A stretch of DNA of 64,000 nt from Candidatus Poribacteria bacterium. Its GTDB lineage: Bacteria > Poribacteria > WGA-4E > WGA-3G. Of the stretch, positions 28,301-37,700 are shown in pieces; within the stretch, counting starts at the first letter, position 1, and every line of letters begins with the position of its first letter. The notes under the pieces are model-generated. The model saw only the letters and a list, made by a program, of their open reading frames with translations. It was not told the DNA's origin and did not search any database. Location: assembly GCA_022820835.1 (NCBI GenBank), contig JAJEET010000063.1, positions 1-64,000 of the forward strand, in the 5' to 3' direction. The translations under genes were made by a program, and so were the position numbers.

Positions 28301-28858
28301 CAGGAAAATGATATGCCTGAGAAGGCAAAAACAAATATTCAAAAAACAGGCTTCATTACCAAGGATGCTTGGGTAGTCTTAGGTCCATTTGATAACAGTG
28401 ATGGAATCGGTTACGATACGCCTTACATCCAAGAAAATAGCACACCGCCTGACCTGACAGCAAAACATGATGGCGTAAATGAACAGGTGAGTTGGAAAAA
28501 GTTCACTGATGCAGCTTTAGATGGTTATATCCATCTCGGGGAGCAGAACGTTGATTGGCATGTCTCTTATGCTTTTGCAACCATCGTTTCACCTGATGAA
28601 CGGAAAGCACAAATCCGCTTTGATAGCGATGACCAAGGAAAAGTCTGGCTTAATGGCGAACAGATATTCACTCACACCAAAACTTTTGCTGCGGAAATTG
28701 ATAAATTTATTATTCCTGTGACGCTCAAACCGGGGAAAAACAATATTCTCGTTAAGGTCTGTAATGAACAAGGTGGATGGGGATTCTACCTGCGGATTAC
28801 CGACACCGACGGAAAACCATTTGACGATCTGATAATTAACGAGCCGGAAGAGAATTAA
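19313..28858 (+). CDS. Giant secreted TPR protein with LamG and C-terminal module (TPR-1)
   Basis: About 3181 aa from the ATG at 19313 (AAGGAG nine bases before it; an upstream in-frame start at 19280 is less likely). A signal peptide ends near LLLAQNE. A shared N-terminal block (AKIIERYRLMLSRKPKEGSTFDRLYQFYLEG) follows. Most of the rest is tandem TPR-like helical repeats of the form AxxAYxKAxELxPNN. A LamG/concanavalin-like domain (about residues 2511-2734; ATISLWIKPTDF, GFIDEVRIWSVART, AAYWKFDE) interrupts the repeats. Two more TPR stretches precede the C-terminal jelly-roll-like module (about 2946-3181) shared with the WD40 protein. TPR arrays mediate protein contacts and LamG domains bind glycans or proteins, so a cell-surface adhesive or scaffold role is plausible but unproven. 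The whole 9.5 kb is open with no frameshift. Confidence 0.82.
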   Translation: MLKREKFQIVASLLCLIFFTFSLSPLLLAQNETNDAKIIERYRLMLSRKPKEGSTFDRLYQFYLEGAGLDAMVTDYQAEAEANPNNPNVQLILGHIHKRLGKDAEAVKAYQRAVELAPNNYYSHFALGQAYATLLQHENAISALKQAAALAEETQVAATPEDLTAIYKALGRAYFRRDRVDDAISAWAKIAELDPENIFTRIELADLLREQELYEQAIAQHEAIIEFKADDPYRVCLSRREIGNIHEAKGDYGAAIQSYDSALALTAPGNWLRKDLQHRVIGIYAADGNWEGLIEYYQKKLETTPNEPERLGLLATAYIENQQLAEGIATYQKAVGLAPTDANLRLSLIAAFRNAEKFEDAAAAYESLSEQDPDNFGIYRELGELYLHLQDESKARATYQRMIDRDSENAGTHLILAEIYASNEWMDDAAAAYQQAISLAPNNLDYIEYFGEFYFRQGNREKALQTWNKMVAGDKEVAENYERLAKLLNTKNYRTEAIATSRKAVELMPDVYRYREALAKLLTENGDYDAALIEYTEATKLAPNPFFAEEMDNQRIELYRRQGTLIEKIEALETELENSELPATDSFAKQKRLAKMYLKLGNITYALEVLLKAKAQQPNDVVINRWLAEVYVRQGRRDDANAVYGHLIEIDSANAREYYENIARSYLKVMDFNAATAAAKQAIARSPRNPEGHQMLAEIAKQSGNYESAIDSLKQALRLRPEAIDIRSELAATYKLAGKPRQALAQYWRCWELSGTVSDKLVFVKPLSEAYYDLGRRGEFEEKLKQLSKSNTSNVAPVIALTELYRMEGDLPSARFQLARALDKERENPDLLTQIVNISIDLGNTQDAITYQQRLVKAHPDPIHYQQLGKLLFDVGREQEAVQVWTKLLHAKNQTLEAEVKLATLLIRNGMLDEAISVLDRAAEKIAGTDAAATLYQLGAVLVGMNEPERAQPYFQRILELPQPRQLTQDTAEINTNKFEISRSRVGDIQRRPTFAARGMPWIPKTFADARAAALVQLTTYAQQHGKLSELIRQFEADTEANPTDINALETLVQLYTLVQHHDKADQVIERLIDASPNDPTYQPLLLERTLQENLSYETLKKSLDDMHGLSHEARLRYIAEYAAQLYRQRKRGDARKLMNELEDVQVTDLDTGIVLVNTLVLMNKTDAAEKIIAQLAKPTPKQLSQYIQSYRRLTTDYIRDGHIDRAVALLWTFCERTKPDAAHPRRVATLAQASQSYYSGHTPLQSSYPSPTVYYNQTRLEHLQWGFRELWIRNQQETLYAKLQTELDTAKDRDRIYPSLALSYCYWWDEKRTEAQTTLSELQAEFPDDLTLKLITTFVSIQTGNHKSALTMLKSLAETDPRNRRQYNELTLELALHTGDTVTVRELVTKLLNSPTTALELYHFSQKLQEAGLTQYAVATAKRAIPLAMGQQTPNFLMELSGHLERLGRGQDAAQLAERALQAANRPDRYGRTLYSWNLQRATHLTSRSKNLRSRESELVKATENNPNSFQAYLKLATFYESANQIEKASEAFKAALNLRPNDSMTRLRYVQMLQRSGKVGEAVPHYTILLKDNSSSLGYGYREAIDAFFQTDKADELIALAKDLILPVGQYAGNDFTHKVAQRCLSDNRPEAAIEIFEKIIQVHPDWDYVYRELADAYVATGHHEKAIRFLQESQDADKIGLSNTEFTLKLAGFHEASGGPEAAIQFLREKLEGSDISDSKAPFVLKLAELCKASDTLSDLITEYEAKLAEEPEDATLLYLIASMKLEADDSEGADAHVDQLLDNALTSTSTQWLYRLAERYENLGNHDFQLRILEAAVEKLKSVNSWSLSEAYQKLGTAYAKINEKQKAQDAFRKMGTIQLMQKRRRTFYDIRDLATTYMQHKMWDDAEALFTGIINDVSTRSYDREQAQERLMQIEKQRSRLETTTQLTEKTQGLNVGVQRAFAKEYIDRGEIRQAMEIYEQIVKAVPEDLESRAQLASLYSQQNLHDSAIGMWETLLETDPENEKYQDGLINGYQASGRFEDALKLAQQFIDTNPEVGVHHARIAKLYKDEDRIDEAIAAYQKATELMPGNAEIYKELANLYLSKDNLTAAEKAFKEAIRYTSRDWDREDLERQLVGIYERQGTLEEMLQKAEAEGTLTPEMQEERAKRYRESGELEKAASAYKKAIDMTTQGYDREGRIATLVAVYAQLDKVDSALELYEAELLRASSSNVQSTSFGSGISVNFVGDRIREALIRAYREQGKLETLQTVFEDRREKEPENPVVLQVVADIYRSANNHEKAAEAYQVHSQSGAGRKNIRSAYYAVAALHQNQQPELAKDQLKRAETMLSSSNYNRDESFLGALATICWKAKMYAPAIKLVNNAVTEAQSSGNTWELEYMYEILGECCLNAKRYEEAYNAYQQLANIARSEYRRQNAETKMHQASKDGNLYEKWIPQRLKQVQETPDDLDARLALAEAYEFSNKVDEAIVEYQKLSEHQPDNSQWYKKLGDLYQKKSVQRYETGEVTEGTALILDGNSSFVEIENTDVLNNITQQATISLWIKPTDFPNRYAPIIFKGDERRSNFSHRSYILYMREDGKIQLASAPNGQGQKSFYTQPNTIQLNKWYHIAGVINAKRNTMQLFINGAEVGKTDFKGRESFYQSRKPLRIGWTYEGARPTQSPFVGFIDEVRIWSVARTEAEIRADMNTELTGNEPGLAAYWKFDEATDGIVTDMSPNQNDGRLIGNAKLAPYTRPIFENSRPEQLTQATAAYESALQLEPNSYELYHLLAQTHTQADHPLNAEDVYRRALETSLTQSEYEAAAKAILNLYPDDGHPEKHIALLEELKPKMANSAFLYEHLGDAHKKSGDTEKAEAAYNRWLKIRKKEVSQRNYHWYYHQFAEELLNKGLYPETALEFTKRATLEDTNSSYILTLGQAYLANERYEEAFQTLSGTDTEMLGYVERGMFAQIAQIGKNAENKEGYINMMHRLINAMPHKPTAQLNAQLVLAEFCQENDMPEKAKTNIQKTGFITKDAWVVLGPFDNSDGIGYDTPYIQENSTPPDLTAKHDGVNEQVSWKKFTDAALDGYIHLGEQNVDWHVSYAFATIVSPDERKAQIRFDSDDQGKVWLNGEQIFTHTKTFAAEIDKFIIPVTLKPGKNNILVKVCNEQGGWGFYLRITDTDGKPFDDLIINEPEEN

Positions 28859-28917
28859 CAACGAACAATCAGCAGGCACATTCACTGTCTATTGCCTAAG
28901 CTTAAGGAGATATGTTC

Positions 28918-31900
28918 ATGTTCGGACGCAAAAACTACAGGATCCCTCTCTTTGTTCTGTCCTTTATAGTTTGTGCCTTGTGTATTCCATCCATCACCTT
29001 CACGCAAGAGGTAACAGACGATACTAAAATTATCGAACGCTATAAGCAGATGCTCAATCGCAAGCCGAAAGAGGGGAGAACGTTTGACCGGCTCTACCAG
29101 TTTTACCTTGAAGGTAACGGTTTAGATGCGATGGTAGCAGACTATCAAGCAGAAGCAGCAACGAAACCTGACGCGCCGAACATCCAAATTATCTTAGGGC
29201 ATATCTACAAACGCCTTGGAAAAGATACCGAAGCTATTGACGCGTATCAACGCGCGATAACACTCTCTCCGAACGATTACTACTCGCATTTCGCCCTCGG
29301 GCATCAACATACAACCTTACGCCAATATGAACAAGCAATCAACGCTTTGACGAAAGCAGCAGCGTTGTCAGAACAGACGGCATCAGCGACTCCTGATGAT
29401 CGGACTTTGATCTATAAAACGCTTGGTCGTGCCTATTTCCACCAGGACCGAGTGGACGACGCAATCGCGACATGGAAAAAAATTGCTGAATCGGATACGC
29501 AGAACATTTTTGCCCGAATTGAACTTGCTGACCTCTTTCACGAGCAAGAACTCTATCCACAAGCCATCGCACAGCATGAGGCTATCACCGAGATAAAAAA
29601 AGATGACCCGTATCGTGTCTGTTTGAGTTTGCGAGAAATAGGCAAGATTCACGAAGACATGGGAGACTATGAGGCAGCGCGAACGCGTTACGATACTGCA
29701 CTGGCATTAACGGCTCCGGGGAATTGGTTACGAAAAGACCTTCAACACCGTATCATCGGAATCTATGCCGCCGATGCTAATTGGAAAGGCTTAATCGATT
29801 ACTATCAAGGCAAACTTCAGGTAACTCCGAATGATCCCGAACTCATCGGTTTGCTGGCTTCAGCTTATATTGAGAATCAGCAGCTTGACGAAGGCATCGC
29901 AGCGTATCGAAACGGATTGGAACTGGCTCCGACGGATGCCGATTTACGCTTAAACCTGATTGCTGCGCTCCGTAGTGCGGAGCAATTGGAGGACGCTGCA
30001 GCAGAATACGAAGTGCTCAGCGAACAACAGCCGGACGATTTTGGGATATACCGTGAACTCGGAAAGTTATACTTGCAGCTCAAGAATGAAGATAAAGCAA
30101 AGGCATCCTATCAACGGATGACCAACCGCGATCCAGAGAATGCAAGCACATATCTCATTCTCGCCGAAATTTACACTGGACATGAATGGATAGAGGATGC
30201 CGTCGCTTCATATCAAAAGGCGATCTCACTAGCGCCGATCAACCTCGATTACATTGAGTATTTCGGCGAATTCTACTTCCGTCAAGGCAATCGTGAAAAG
30301 GCACTTGAGACATGGAATCTGATGGTCGCTCCCGACAAAGCTGTTGCTGAGAATTATGATCGGTTGGCACGACTACTCAACAAAAGGAATTTTCACACCG
30401 AAGCAATTGCCGCCAGTCGGAAGGCTGTTGAATTGATGCCTGGTGTCTATCGCTATCGTGAAGCCTTAGCCAAGCGGCTCATGGAAAACAAAGACTACGC
30501 CGCAGCACTAATCGAATACACGGAAGCCGAAAAACTCGCACCGAACCCGTTTTTCGCTGAGGAGATGGATAACCAGCGGATTGAAATCTACCGGCGCCAA
30601 GGCACGCTCGGAGATCACATTGAGGCGATGGAGGTGGAACTTAATAAGCCAGGACTCTCGGATGCTGACATCTTCGCGAAGCATAAAAGACTCGCGAAGA
30701 TGTATTTGAAGTCGAAAAATATCACTTACGCGCTTGCAGTGCTTTTGAAAGCGAGATCACTCCGCCCTGACGACGTGCCCGTTAATCGATGGCTCGCAGA
30801 GCTCTACGTTAAGCAAGGCAGGCGCGATGATGCGAAGGCTACCTACATTCATTTAACGGACATTGATAGCGCGAATGCACGGGAATACTACACGGGCATA
30901 GCGCGCATCCATCTAAACACTATGAATTTAGATGCCGCTAAAACCGCTGCAAAGCAGATTGTCGCACACAGTCCGCGCAATCCTGATGGACATCAGATGT
31001 TCGCAGAAATCGCCAAGCACGCAGAGGATTATGACACCGCGATCGTTAGTCTTAAGCAGGCGATTCGCCTCCGGCCCGAAGCAATCGGTATTCGTTCCGA
31101 ATTGGCAAATATTTACAAAATTTCGGGGAAACCCCGACAAGCACTCGCCCAGTACTGGCGGTGTTGGGAATTGAGCAACAGTGTGAGTGATAAACTCGCC
31201 TTCGTTAAACCCCTTTCTGAAGTATATTATGACTTAGGGCAACGCAATGCGTTTGAGGAAAAATTGAAGCAGCTGTCGAAAACTAATGCGTCCAGTATAG
31301 TGCCTGTCTTGGCATTAGCAGAGATCTATCGAATGGAAGGTGACTTACCCAATGCGCGCTTCCAATTGGTGCAAGCATTAGACCGGGAGCGCGAAAATCC
31401 TGAGTTGCTGGCACAACTTGTAAAAATCAGCCTCGACCTCGGTGATAACCAAGGCGCACTCGCCTACCAACAGAGACTCGTCAAGGCACAGCCAGACCCC
31501 CGCCATCAGCAAAAACTTGGCGAGTTGTTATTCGATGCCGGACGTGAGCAGGAGGCAATTCAGGCGTGGACAAAACTGCTACACACAAAAAATCAGACAC
31601 TTGAAACAGAACTCGAATTCTTAACCCTGCTCATCCGCCACGAATTACTTGATGAAGCACTTTTTACGATCGAACGCGCAGCCGAGAACGCGCAGGATGC
31701 AAAAGCTATCTATCAGCTTGGAGCAGTGTTGGTTGAAATGAACGAAGTAGAACGCGCACAACCCTACTTCCAGCGAATCTTGGAAATGCCGATTCCCGCC
31801 AGAAATGTGACGAAGAACATAACGATAGATCCAAATCAGACAACATCAGGAACCCCCAGACTTAATACGAACGAATTCCATCTCGCGCGAAGTCTTGTCC

Positions 31901-34692
31901 CTCAGATTCTAAGGTCACCATTTAGTAGAAGAAGTGGACCGCGATGGACACCCGCAAATTTTGAAGAGGCACAAGCCGGGGCACTCGTCCAATTGACAGC
32001 AATCGCGGAAAAGAAAGGGAACCTGAGCAGATTCATTAGCCAATTTGAGGCGAAGGTTAACGCGAATCCACAGGATACCCAGACGCTTGAACTGTTAGCA
32101 CAACTCTACACACTGACCGATAACACCGATAAAACAAGAGAAATTACCGAGCAGCTGCTTGACACTTCGCCGAATGATCCAGCATATCAAGCCGTCCGGT
32201 TACACCAGACTATGCAGCACAACCTTAATTATAAAACATTCAAAAAACATCTCGATGAAGCGACCGGGCTGCCGCCTGAAGCACGGCACCAGTATATCAT
32301 ACAATACACTGAGAAACTTTATCGTCGTGGAGAAAACGCAGATGCCGAAAAATTGTTGGACGAACTCGAAGGTGACCAAGTACTTAATCTCAGCACCGGC
32401 GTTATGTTGGTTGATGTCCTTGTCTTAATGGGCAAGATGGACGAAGCAGAGAAAATTATCACCCAATTTCCGATCCCGATTGCTTCAGCAGCACCTGCGA
32501 CCCCCCAGCAACAGCGACAATACGTTACGGTCTATCAAACTCTAGCGGACGCTTACCTTCGTCAGGGGAAAATTGAGAAAGCGACTACGTTCTTCTGGAA
32601 CTTTTTGGAACACACTAAGCCGAACACCGCAAACCCGCGACGCGTCGCAAAACTTGAATATGCTGCGCCTTCCTACATAGGCTATACCTCAATTCAGTTA
32701 ACCTATCCCTCGCCGACGATATACTACAATCAAGATCGGTTGCAGTATCTGCAGCAGGTTTTTAATCAATTTTTGTTGAAAAATCAACAAAAATCACTGT
32801 ACGCCAAATTGCAGGCTGAGTTTAATTCGACAGAAGGCAGAGAGCGTATCTACCCGGGGTTAGCATTGAGCTACTGTTATTGGTGGGATGGCCAGCGGGA
32901 TAAGGCACAAAAGACACTCTCCGCGTTGCAAGAGGAATTCTCGGATGATCTTACACTTAAAATTAACACTTTCTTTGCCTCAATCCAAACTGGGCAACAC
33001 GAAACAGCACTGGCACTGCTTGAAGAACTCATTGAAGTAGAACCGAGGAACCGTCGTCAATATTATGACCTGATGCTACAAGTTGCTATGCGCACAGGTG
33101 ACAGGAGCAGCGTGCGTGAATTGGTAACAAAACTGCTGAACTCACCGAGCAAAGTTCGAGAGTTTCATCAGTTTTCCGAAAAACTCCATGATGCCGGTTT
33201 TAAACAGCACGCTGTTGCTGTTGCCAAGAAAACGGTAGACCTTGCGATGGGTGAGCGCGACCCGAATTTTCTCATGGACTTGAGCCAACATTTAGAACGA
33301 CTTGGACAAGTACAGGATGCTGAATCCATCGCGGAACGCGCGTTGCGTTTCGCTAACCAACGCGACCGGTCCGGACAGACGCTCTATTCTTGGAATTTTC
33401 GGAGCGCAACGCGGTTAGTGGGACGCTCCACAAACGCACCCGACCGCGAGCGAAAACTTGTGGCAGCTGTACAAAAGAATCCAGAAGCACACCATGCCCA
33501 TCTCAAGTTGGCAATTTTCTACGAAAGCACCGATCAACCCGAAAAAGCATCGGAGGCATTTAAGGCTCTACTTGCTCTAAGACCTAAGGACAGCATGACC
33601 CGATACCGCTACGCCCAGATGTTACAGAGGACCGGACAGGAAAAAGATGCTGTTGACCAGTATATGGTGCTTCTCAAGGACAATCCAAATGTCCTTGGCT
33701 ACGACTATTTCGAGGTAATAGGTACTTTCATCCAAACGGAAAGAATTGATGAACTCGTTTCACTCACCAAAGAGATGATGGTTCCATCTGTGGGACAAAA
33801 TTTCGGGCGACAATTCGCGCGTAGTGTAGCACAGATGTGTGTCCGAGGGGGCAGCCCTAAAGCGGCAGTCGAAATCTATGAGAAATTTGTTGAAGTTTAT
33901 CCAAACCAGACCGGCACGTATCAAAACCTTGCATCCGCTTATATCGCCGCTGGAGAACGTGAGAACGCAATCCAACTTTTGCGCGGAAGGTTGGCAACTG
34001 GAAACATCGCGTCTCAAGTAGAGACTGTCCTAAAGCTCGTTGAACTCTACAAGGCTTCCGATGAATTAGAAAACTTGACAGCGGAATACACAGCAAAACT
34101 TGCTGAGAAGCCAGCAGATCCGGCACTGCTCTATCTCGTCGCTTCAATGAAGGTCGCAGCAAATAACCTCGAAGAAGCGAAACCGCTGATTAATCAACTC
34201 CTTAAAGTCCTACCTACTGCACGGAAACTATCCTGGCTGAACAGACTCGCGTTAGAATACCGGATCGCAGGGGACCGGGACTGGGAACTCCGTCTACTTG
34301 AAGCCGCTGTTGAGGATGTTTATCCGAAGACTTCCAGCATACTTTTGGAGACTTATCGGAGACTTGCTATGGCATACGTCCACAAAGGCGAAAAAGAGAA
34401 GGGACAGAACACCCTTCGCAAGATGGGGGCTCTCCGCCTTTCGCAACGCAGCGTACGCTATCTCGAGCTCGAGAAAGAGGAAATTGCAAAGATATATGTT
34501 CAACACGACATGTTAGAAGATGCCGAACTCTTGCTTAGCGATCTTCTTAACGATTTTTCAGTACAACCGTGGACTCGGAGGCAAGCAGAGCAACAACTAA
34601 AGAAGATTAAACGACGACGTACCTTTTTGGAGTTGAAGAGGCGAGTGACTTCAAAAATGAAAACTACGCCCCGCAAGTCAACTGTCGAATAG
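28918..34692 (+). CDS. Secreted TPR protein, shorter paralogue (TPR-2)
   Basis: About 1924 aa from the ATG at 28918, which is 8 bases after AAGGAG and gives the same MFxRxK start as its paralogues; the in-frame ATG at 28912 is too close to the ribosome site. Signal peptide about residues 1-28. The N-terminal block and the TPR-like repeats align along the whole length with the first 1900 or so residues of TPR-1 and TPR-3. It ends in a lysine- and arginine-rich tail (RRTFLELKRRVTSKMK) at the point where the other two enter a second TPR stretch. It therefore has no LamG domain and no C-terminal module. The next gene starts 27 bases later, so no remnant of the missing part is present. The gap to TPR-1 is 59 bases. 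Confidence 0.82.
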   Translation: MFGRKNYRIPLFVLSFIVCALCIPSITFTQEVTDDTKIIERYKQMLNRKPKEGRTFDRLYQFYLEGNGLDAMVADYQAEAATKPDAPNIQIILGHIYKRLGKDTEAIDAYQRAITLSPNDYYSHFALGHQHTTLRQYEQAINALTKAAALSEQTASATPDDRTLIYKTLGRAYFHQDRVDDAIATWKKIAESDTQNIFARIELADLFHEQELYPQAIAQHEAITEIKKDDPYRVCLSLREIGKIHEDMGDYEAARTRYDTALALTAPGNWLRKDLQHRIIGIYAADANWKGLIDYYQGKLQVTPNDPELIGLLASAYIENQQLDEGIAAYRNGLELAPTDADLRLNLIAALRSAEQLEDAAAEYEVLSEQQPDDFGIYRELGKLYLQLKNEDKAKASYQRMTNRDPENASTYLILAEIYTGHEWIEDAVASYQKAISLAPINLDYIEYFGEFYFRQGNREKALETWNLMVAPDKAVAENYDRLARLLNKRNFHTEAIAASRKAVELMPGVYRYREALAKRLMENKDYAAALIEYTEAEKLAPNPFFAEEMDNQRIEIYRRQGTLGDHIEAMEVELNKPGLSDADIFAKHKRLAKMYLKSKNITYALAVLLKARSLRPDDVPVNRWLAELYVKQGRRDDAKATYIHLTDIDSANAREYYTGIARIHLNTMNLDAAKTAAKQIVAHSPRNPDGHQMFAEIAKHAEDYDTAIVSLKQAIRLRPEAIGIRSELANIYKISGKPRQALAQYWRCWELSNSVSDKLAFVKPLSEVYYDLGQRNAFEEKLKQLSKTNASSIVPVLALAEIYRMEGDLPNARFQLVQALDRERENPELLAQLVKISLDLGDNQGALAYQQRLVKAQPDPRHQQKLGELLFDAGREQEAIQAWTKLLHTKNQTLETELEFLTLLIRHELLDEALFTIERAAENAQDAKAIYQLGAVLVEMNEVERAQPYFQRILEMPIPARNVTKNITIDPNQTTSGTPRLNTNEFHLARSLVPQILRSPFSRRSGPRWTPANFEEAQAGALVQLTAIAEKKGNLSRFISQFEAKVNANPQDTQTLELLAQLYTLTDNTDKTREITEQLLDTSPNDPAYQAVRLHQTMQHNLNYKTFKKHLDEATGLPPEARHQYIIQYTEKLYRRGENADAEKLLDELEGDQVLNLSTGVMLVDVLVLMGKMDEAEKIITQFPIPIASAAPATPQQQRQYVTVYQTLADAYLRQGKIEKATTFFWNFLEHTKPNTANPRRVAKLEYAAPSYIGYTSIQLTYPSPTIYYNQDRLQYLQQVFNQFLLKNQQKSLYAKLQAEFNSTEGRERIYPGLALSYCYWWDGQRDKAQKTLSALQEEFSDDLTLKINTFFASIQTGQHETALALLEELIEVEPRNRRQYYDLMLQVAMRTGDRSSVRELVTKLLNSPSKVREFHQFSEKLHDAGFKQHAVAVAKKTVDLAMGERDPNFLMDLSQHLERLGQVQDAESIAERALRFANQRDRSGQTLYSWNFRSATRLVGRSTNAPDRERKLVAAVQKNPEAHHAHLKLAIFYESTDQPEKASEAFKALLALRPKDSMTRYRYAQMLQRTGQEKDAVDQYMVLLKDNPNVLGYDYFEVIGTFIQTERIDELVSLTKEMMVPSVGQNFGRQFARSVAQMCVRGGSPKAAVEIYEKFVEVYPNQTGTYQNLASAYIAAGERENAIQLLRGRLATGNIASQVETVLKLVELYKASDELENLTAEYTAKLAEKPADPALLYLVASMKVAANNLEEAKPLINQLLKVLPTARKLSWLNRLALEYRIAGDRDWELRLLEAAVEDVYPKTSSILLETYRRLAMAYVHKGEKEKGQNTLRKMGALRLSQRSVRYLELEKEEIAKIYVQHDMLEDAELLLSDLLNDFSVQPWTRRQAEQQLKKIKRRRTFLELKRRVTSKMKTTPRKSTVE

Positions 34693-34719
34693 CGCGAATC
34701 AAACAAAGGAGATATTTTC

Positions 34720-37700
34720 GTGTTCAGACGAGAGAAATGCGTAATTAGTGTGTGCATAGTGTACTTTATAGCCTACATCTTGTGTTTCACATCCATTACC
34801 CTTGCACAAGATGAGACAGACGACGCGAAAATTATCGAACGCTATAAGCAGATGCTCAATCGCAAGCCGAAAGAGGGAAGTACGTTTGACCGGCTCTACC
34901 AGTTTTACCTCGAAGGTAACGGTTTAGATGCTATGGTAGCGGATTACCAGGCAGAAGCGGCAGCCACGCCTGATGCTCCAAATCTCCAACTTATCTTGGG
35001 ACACATCTATAAACGCCTTGGAAAAGATGCTGACGCTGTTAAAGCCTATCAACGCGCCGTCGAACTTGCACCCAATAATTATTACTCATACTTTGCCCTC
35101 GGACAAGCGTATGCCATATTGCTTCAACATGAAAACGCCATTAGTGCATTGAACCGAGCAGCAAAAATCGCTGAGGAGACGCAAACCGCGACTCCCGAAG
35201 ACCTTACCGCCACTTACAAAGCACTCGGCAGCGCATATTTCCAGCGAGACCGTGTTGATGAAGCTATCACAGCGTGGACAAAAATCGCCGAACTTGACCC
35301 GGAGAATATCTTTACACGCATTGAACTCGCTGACCTACTCCGAGAGCAGGAACTCTATGAACAAGCAATCGCACAACACGAAGCAATTATTCAGTTCAAA
35401 GCCGAGGATCCGTATCGCGTGTGTCTGAGTCGACGCGAAATTGGCAATATTCACGAGGCGAAAGGCGACTACGGGACTGCTATCAAGAGCTATGACTCAG
35501 CACTTACATTAACAGCACCCGGCAACTGGCTCCGTAAAGACCTCCAACACCGTATCATTGGAATTTACGCTGCAGATGGGAACTGGGAAGGCTTAATCGA
35601 ATACTATCAAAAGAAACTTCAAAAGACACCAAACGAACCTGAAATCCTTGGGTTACTCGCCGCAGCCTATATTGAGAATCAACAACTTGACGAAAGCATC
35701 ACGACATACCAGAAGGCAGTGGAACTCGCACCGACCGATGCGAACCTGCGCTTGAACCTCATCTCAGCATTTCGGAATGCCGAAAAATTTGAAGACGCTG
35801 CAGCAGCTTATGAATCTTTAAGTGAGCAGGACCCTGACGATTTTGGGATCTATCGCGAACTCGGTGAATTGTATCTGCATCTACAAGACGAAGACAAAGC
35901 ACGAGCAACGTATCAGCGGATGATTGACCGCGACCCAGAGAATGCGGGAACCCATCTTATCCTCGCCGAAATCTACGCCAGTAATGAATGGATGGAAGAT
36001 GCCGAGGCAGCCTACCAATCAGCACTTTCGCTTGCTCCCAATAATCTTGATTACATTGAGTATTTTGGCGAATTCTACTTCCGCCAGGGGGATCGTGAAA
36101 AAGCGATTGAGACATGGAATCTGATGGTCGCTGGCGATAAGGCCGTCGCTGAGAATTACGATCGGTTGGCACAACTACTTGACACAAAGAACTACCGTGC
36201 CGAAGCGATTGCCGCAAGTCGGAAGGCGACTGAATTGATGCCGGATGTCTATCGGTATCGCGAAGCCTTAGCGAAACGGCTCATGAAAAACAAGGATTAC
36301 GACGCAGCACTAACCGAATATACGGAAGCCGCAAAGGTTGCACCAAACGCATTTTTCGCTGAGGAGATGGATAACCAACGAATTGAACTCTATCGGCGGC
36401 AGGGCACTCTCGTAGAGAAGATCGAAGCAGTCGAGGCAGAACTGGAAACGTCGGGACTCCCTGCTACCGATATCTTCGCGCAGCAGAAACGGCTTGCAAA
36501 AATGTACCTCAAGTTGGGGAACATCACCTACGCCCTCGAAGTCCTCTTGAAAGCAAAAGCACATCAACCCGATGATGTGGTTATCAACCGCTGGCTCGCA
36601 GAGGTTTATACCAAGCAGAACAGGCGTGATGATGCGAACGCTGTTTATAGACACCTCATCACAATTGATAGCGCAAATACACGAGAATACTATACAAACA
36701 TCGCGCGCGCGCATCTAAACGTCATGGATTTCGATGCAGCAACAGAAACATCAAAGCAGGTCATCGCGCACAGTCCACGGAACCCCGAAGGGCATCAAAT
36801 GCTCGCGGAAATCGCGAAGCAGGCTGGAAACTATGAGAGTGCTATAGACAGCCTCAAACAGGCACTTCGACTGCGTCCAGAGGCGATTGATATTCGCTCC
36901 GAATTAGCGGCAACCTACAAACTTGCAGGGAAACCTCGGCAGGCACTCGCGCAGTACTGGCGGTGTTGGGAATTAAGCGGTACCGTTAACGACAAACTCG
37001 GTTTTGTCAAACCGCTTTCTGAGGTGTATTATGACTTGGGACGGCGCGGCGAGTTTGAGGAAAAACTCAAACAACTGTCGAAATCCAATACATCCAGCGT
37101 CGGACCTGTTATCGCACTCGCTGAACTCTACCGCATGGAGGGGGACCTACCGAGTGCACGTTTCCAACTTGCCCGCGCATTAGACAGAGAACGCGAAAAC
37201 TCGGATTTGTTGATACAACTCGTTAGTATCAGCGTTGACCTCGGTGATAACCAAGACGCACTCACCTACCAACAACGCCTCGTCAAAGTGCAACCCGATC
37301 CGAGCCATCAGCGACGGCTCGGTGAGCTGCTGTTTGATGCTGGACGCGAACAAGAGGCGATACAAGCCTGGACGAAACTGCTACACGCGAAAAATCAGAC
37401 GCTTGAAGCTGAGGTTAAACTTGCGATGCTTCTGATTCGGCACGGACTGCTTGACGAGGCACTCTTCGTTCTTGATCGCGCAGCTAAAAAGATCACAGGA
37501 AACCCAGATGCCCACCTCGCACGCTATCAACTTGGCGGGGTGCTGGTGCGTATGAACGAATTCGACCGCGCTCGCACACATTTCCAGCGAATCTTGGATA
37601 TGCCGAAACCCCCTGAAAATGTAACTAAGCATCCGAATGCAGGGAATAGAAATACTTCATCAGGTACCCCCGGTATTAACACTAACAAATTTGACCTCGC

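Noticed and set aside
28918-34692. TPR-2 as a frameshifted pseudogene whose remainder is downstream
   Set aside because: The frame is open throughout, and only 27 bases separate its stop from the next start, leaving no room for a remnant.
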